Shown here: positions 62,560-64,000 of the stretch, piece after piece
Layout: each line of letters opens with the position of its first letter
How positions within the stretch are numbered: position 1 is the stretch's first letter
Assembly (NCBI GenBank): GCA_029565065.1
Contig: JAKQOW010000017.1
Coordinates: forward strand, 161,516-225,515
Origin: Acidobacteriota bacterium
Lineage (GTDB): Bacteria > Acidobacteriota > JAAYUB01
Length of the DNA: 64,000 bases
Reading direction: 5' to 3'
Translations under genes and position numbers: made by a program
The notes under the pieces: generated by a model
What the model was told of the DNA's origin: nothing
Databases searched by the model: none
What the model saw: only the letters and a program-made list of their open reading frames with translations

Positions 62560-63372
62560 ATGGATAACCTGAGAATTTACGGACGAGCACCCTGCCGCGT
62601 GGCGGTGATCCACGGCGGACCGGGCGCGCCCGGCTGCATGGCGCCGGTGGCCCGCGAACTGGCCGACGCCTGGGGCGTGCTGGAGCCGCTCCAGACCGCC
62701 GACACGCTGGACGGCCAGGTGGCGGAGCTGCGCGCCGTTCTGGCCGGCGCCGGCGAAATGCCCCTGGTCCTGATCGGATCGTCCTGGGGCGCCATGCTGG
62801 CGGTCGTGCTGGCGGCGCACCACCCTGAGTGCGCCCGCCGGTTGCTGCTGGTGGGGAGCGGCGCGTTCACGGAACGGCACGCCGCCGCCGTTCAGGCCAC
62901 CCGCTGGAGCCGCCTCAGCGCGGCCGAACGGCGGGAATGGACGGCGCTGGCCGACGCAGCGTTCGGCGACCCCGGCCGGCCCGAGGCCGACGCCGCCTTC
63001 GCCCGGCTCGGCGCCCTGGCCACCCGGGCCGACGCCTGCGATCTCCTGACGACGGACACCGGGGCGCTGGCCCACCAGGCCCGGATCTACGCCCGCGTCT
63101 GGCCGGAGATGGCGGAACTGCGTCGCCGCGGCGGGCTCCTGGAGCTGGCGCGGTCGGTCCGCTGTCCCGTGACGGCCATCCATGGCGACTGCGACTCCCA
63201 CCCGGCCGGCGGCGTGGCCGAGCCGCTGGCGGCCGTCCTGCCCGGCTTCCGGCTCGTCCTGCTGGAGCGGTGCGGGCACCTCCCCTGGCTCGAGCGGCAC
63301 GCCCGGGACGCGTTCTACCGGACCCTCCGCGCCGAGCTGCGGCTGGCGTACCCGCCGGCGTCCCCCGCCTGA
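62560..63372 (+). CDS. Alpha/beta-hydrolase fold protein
   Basis: A 270-residue protein; ATG at 62560 preceded by a G-rich GGGAGGGGGG site. The nucleophile serine is in GSSWGAML, with HGGPG as the oxyanion loop, the acid in HGDCDSHP and the histidine in CGHLPW. Proline iminopeptidase-like relatives share HGGPG, but the substrate is not set. It stands alone, after the third hexamer array. The stretch 63373-63607 after it holds no gene I can support. Confidence 0.85.
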   Translation: MDNLRIYGRAPCRVAVIHGGPGAPGCMAPVARELADAWGVLEPLQTADTLDGQVAELRAVLAGAGEMPLVLIGSSWGAMLAVVLAAHHPECARRLLLVGSGAFTERHAAAVQATRWSRLSAAERREWTALADAAFGDPGRPEADAAFARLGALATRADACDLLTTDTGALAHQARIYARVWPEMAELRRRGGLLELARSVRCPVTAIHGDCDSHPAGGVAEPLAAVLPGFRLVLLERCGHLPWLERHARDAFYRTLRAELRLAYPPASPA

Positions 63373-63607
63373 TCCGCCGCGGCGGCGCGGCGGCGCGCCG
63401 CCGCCCCGCGCTGCAATGCGTCAGGTGAAACCGCCTGTACCGGAAGCAAGCGCAGTCCGTCTCCGCGATGTCACATGCCGAATGAAAAATGATCGATGAC
63501 AAATGAAATTCCTTGCGGTGAGCGTCGGCCGGTCGGATTTTCCGCAAAGCCGCTTCCCTTGACAAACTCCGCCCCCGCTTCTACACTCATGCCCGGATCT
63601 TTTCGGG

Positions 63608-63685
63608 CGGGACATAGCGCAGCCTGGTCAGCGCGCCTGCCTTGGGCGCAGGAGGTCGCAGGTTCAAATCCTGCTGTCCCGACCA
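63608..63685 (+). tRNA. tRNA-Pro (anticodon TGG)
   Basis: A 78-base cloverleaf with acceptor CGGGACA paired to TGTCCCG, anticodon loop CTTGGGC and encoded CCA. Confidence 0.96.
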
Positions 63686-63786
63686 TTTCTTCCCGCCGGT
63701 GGACAACGATGCGGACGCCGGCGCCCGGGGGCGCCGGCGGATCGCGCCGCCTGGAACCGGCGTCCGTAATTGCTGCCTCTTAATGT

Positions 63787-63863
63787 GCGCCCGTAGCTCA
63801 ACCGGACAGAGCACCGGCCTTCTAAGCCGGGGGTTGCAGGTTCGAGTCCTGCCGGGCGTACCA
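63787..63863 (+). tRNA. tRNA-Arg (anticodon TCT)
   Basis: A 77-base cloverleaf with acceptor GCGCCCG paired to CGGGCGT (first pair G-U), anticodon loop CTTCTAA and encoded CCA. Immediately beyond it the base composition becomes more AT-rich. Confidence 0.94.
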
Positions 63864-63919
63864 ATCTTATCAATGGTTTATGGCGATTCCATAAAAATCA
63901 AAAATCGCCCTTGTCACAC

Positions 63920-63955
63920 TGGCGTCACAGTGAGATAATTCTCATAGTGACGCCA
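63920..63955. repeat. Long hairpin inverted repeat downstream of tRNA-Arg
   Basis: TGGCGTCAC (63920-63928) pairs with GTGACGCCA (63947-63955), and the inside, GAGA-TAAT-TCTC, extends the stem. A TGGCGCCA palindrome follows near 63984. The stretch 63864-64000 is AT-richer than the window and has no gene I can support. Confidence 0.75.
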
Positions 63956-64000
63956 TTACTCTTTTTACCCTGATTTTTTGACATGGCGCCACCAGTGAAC

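Overview
This GC-rich 64 kb window is from a Gram-negative-type bacterial chromosome, most likely an Acidobacteriota-like organism. It has an LPS-export cluster (lptC/A-like, lptB) fused to an rpoN-hpf-hprK-PTS cluster, a tricorn-like protease, an MglA-type GTPase, PATAN (DUF4388) proteins, and an RpoB with a cysteine-rich insert that I recall from acidobacterial sequences but could not look up. No rRNA is present, so the placement is an inference. Almost everything is chromosomal housekeeping; there are no insertion sequences, CRISPR arrays or recognisable prophage genes.

Layout. 1-12.6 kb: a truncated secreted tricorn-like protease, a saccharopine-dehydrogenase-like oxidoreductase, a secreted molybdopterin-fold protein, the leftward operon amidase-gerM-murI-rph-rdgB behind a near-consensus promoter, and a rightward lipoprotein plus S9 peptidase pair. 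12.7-26.5 kb: the translation/transcription superoperon tRNA-Thr-Tyr-Gly-Thr-tuf-rpmG-tRNA-Trp-secE-nusG-rplKAJL-rpoBC, ending at a strong terminator. 26.6-34.7 kb: membrane dipeptidase, PDZ membrane protein, phosphatase, B12-type radical SAM with DUF4416, a response regulator with HD-GYP, superoxide dismutase and a secreted glutathione peroxidase. 34.7-43.6 kb (leftward): lptC/A-lptB-rpoN-hpf-hprK-EIIA(Man)-HPr-EI. 43.7-47.5 kb: a signalling pair, MglA-like GTPase-GAF-kinase-like protein and TPR-PATAN protein. 47.5-57.5 kb: EamA transporter, ThiF/MoeB-like E1, cysteine synthase, secreted beta-helix protein, then leftward hisS-aspS-cNMP/PATAN-pgsA-like and a PilZ gene. 57.9-64 kb: HerA-like ATPase, ferredoxin, small membrane and zinc-ribbon proteins, a MESH1-like HD hydrolase, an alpha/beta hydrolase, and tRNA-Pro and tRNA-Arg.

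How the genes work together. The superoperon couples tRNA supply, EF-Tu, Sec translocation, NusG and RNA polymerase. The PTS genes (EI, HPr, HPr kinase, EIIA-Man, with no EIIB/C/D here) look regulatory rather than transport-dedicated and sit with sigma-54 and hibernation factor. Several signalling modules recur within 25 kb: HD-GYP, PilZ, cNMP-binding, two PATAN proteins and the GTPase fusion.

Most interesting observations: (1) a single polypeptide joining an intact MglA-type GTPase, a GAF domain and a histidine-kinase-like ATPase that lacks the phospho-acceptor histidine, translated with a TPR-PATAN partner; (2) an eight-cysteine insert in RpoB whose first half copies the spacing and flanks of the RpoC zinc-binding domain; (3) a degenerate hexamer repeat, GA(T/G)NAC, in arrays at three unrelated intergenic loci, once within a large inverted structure.
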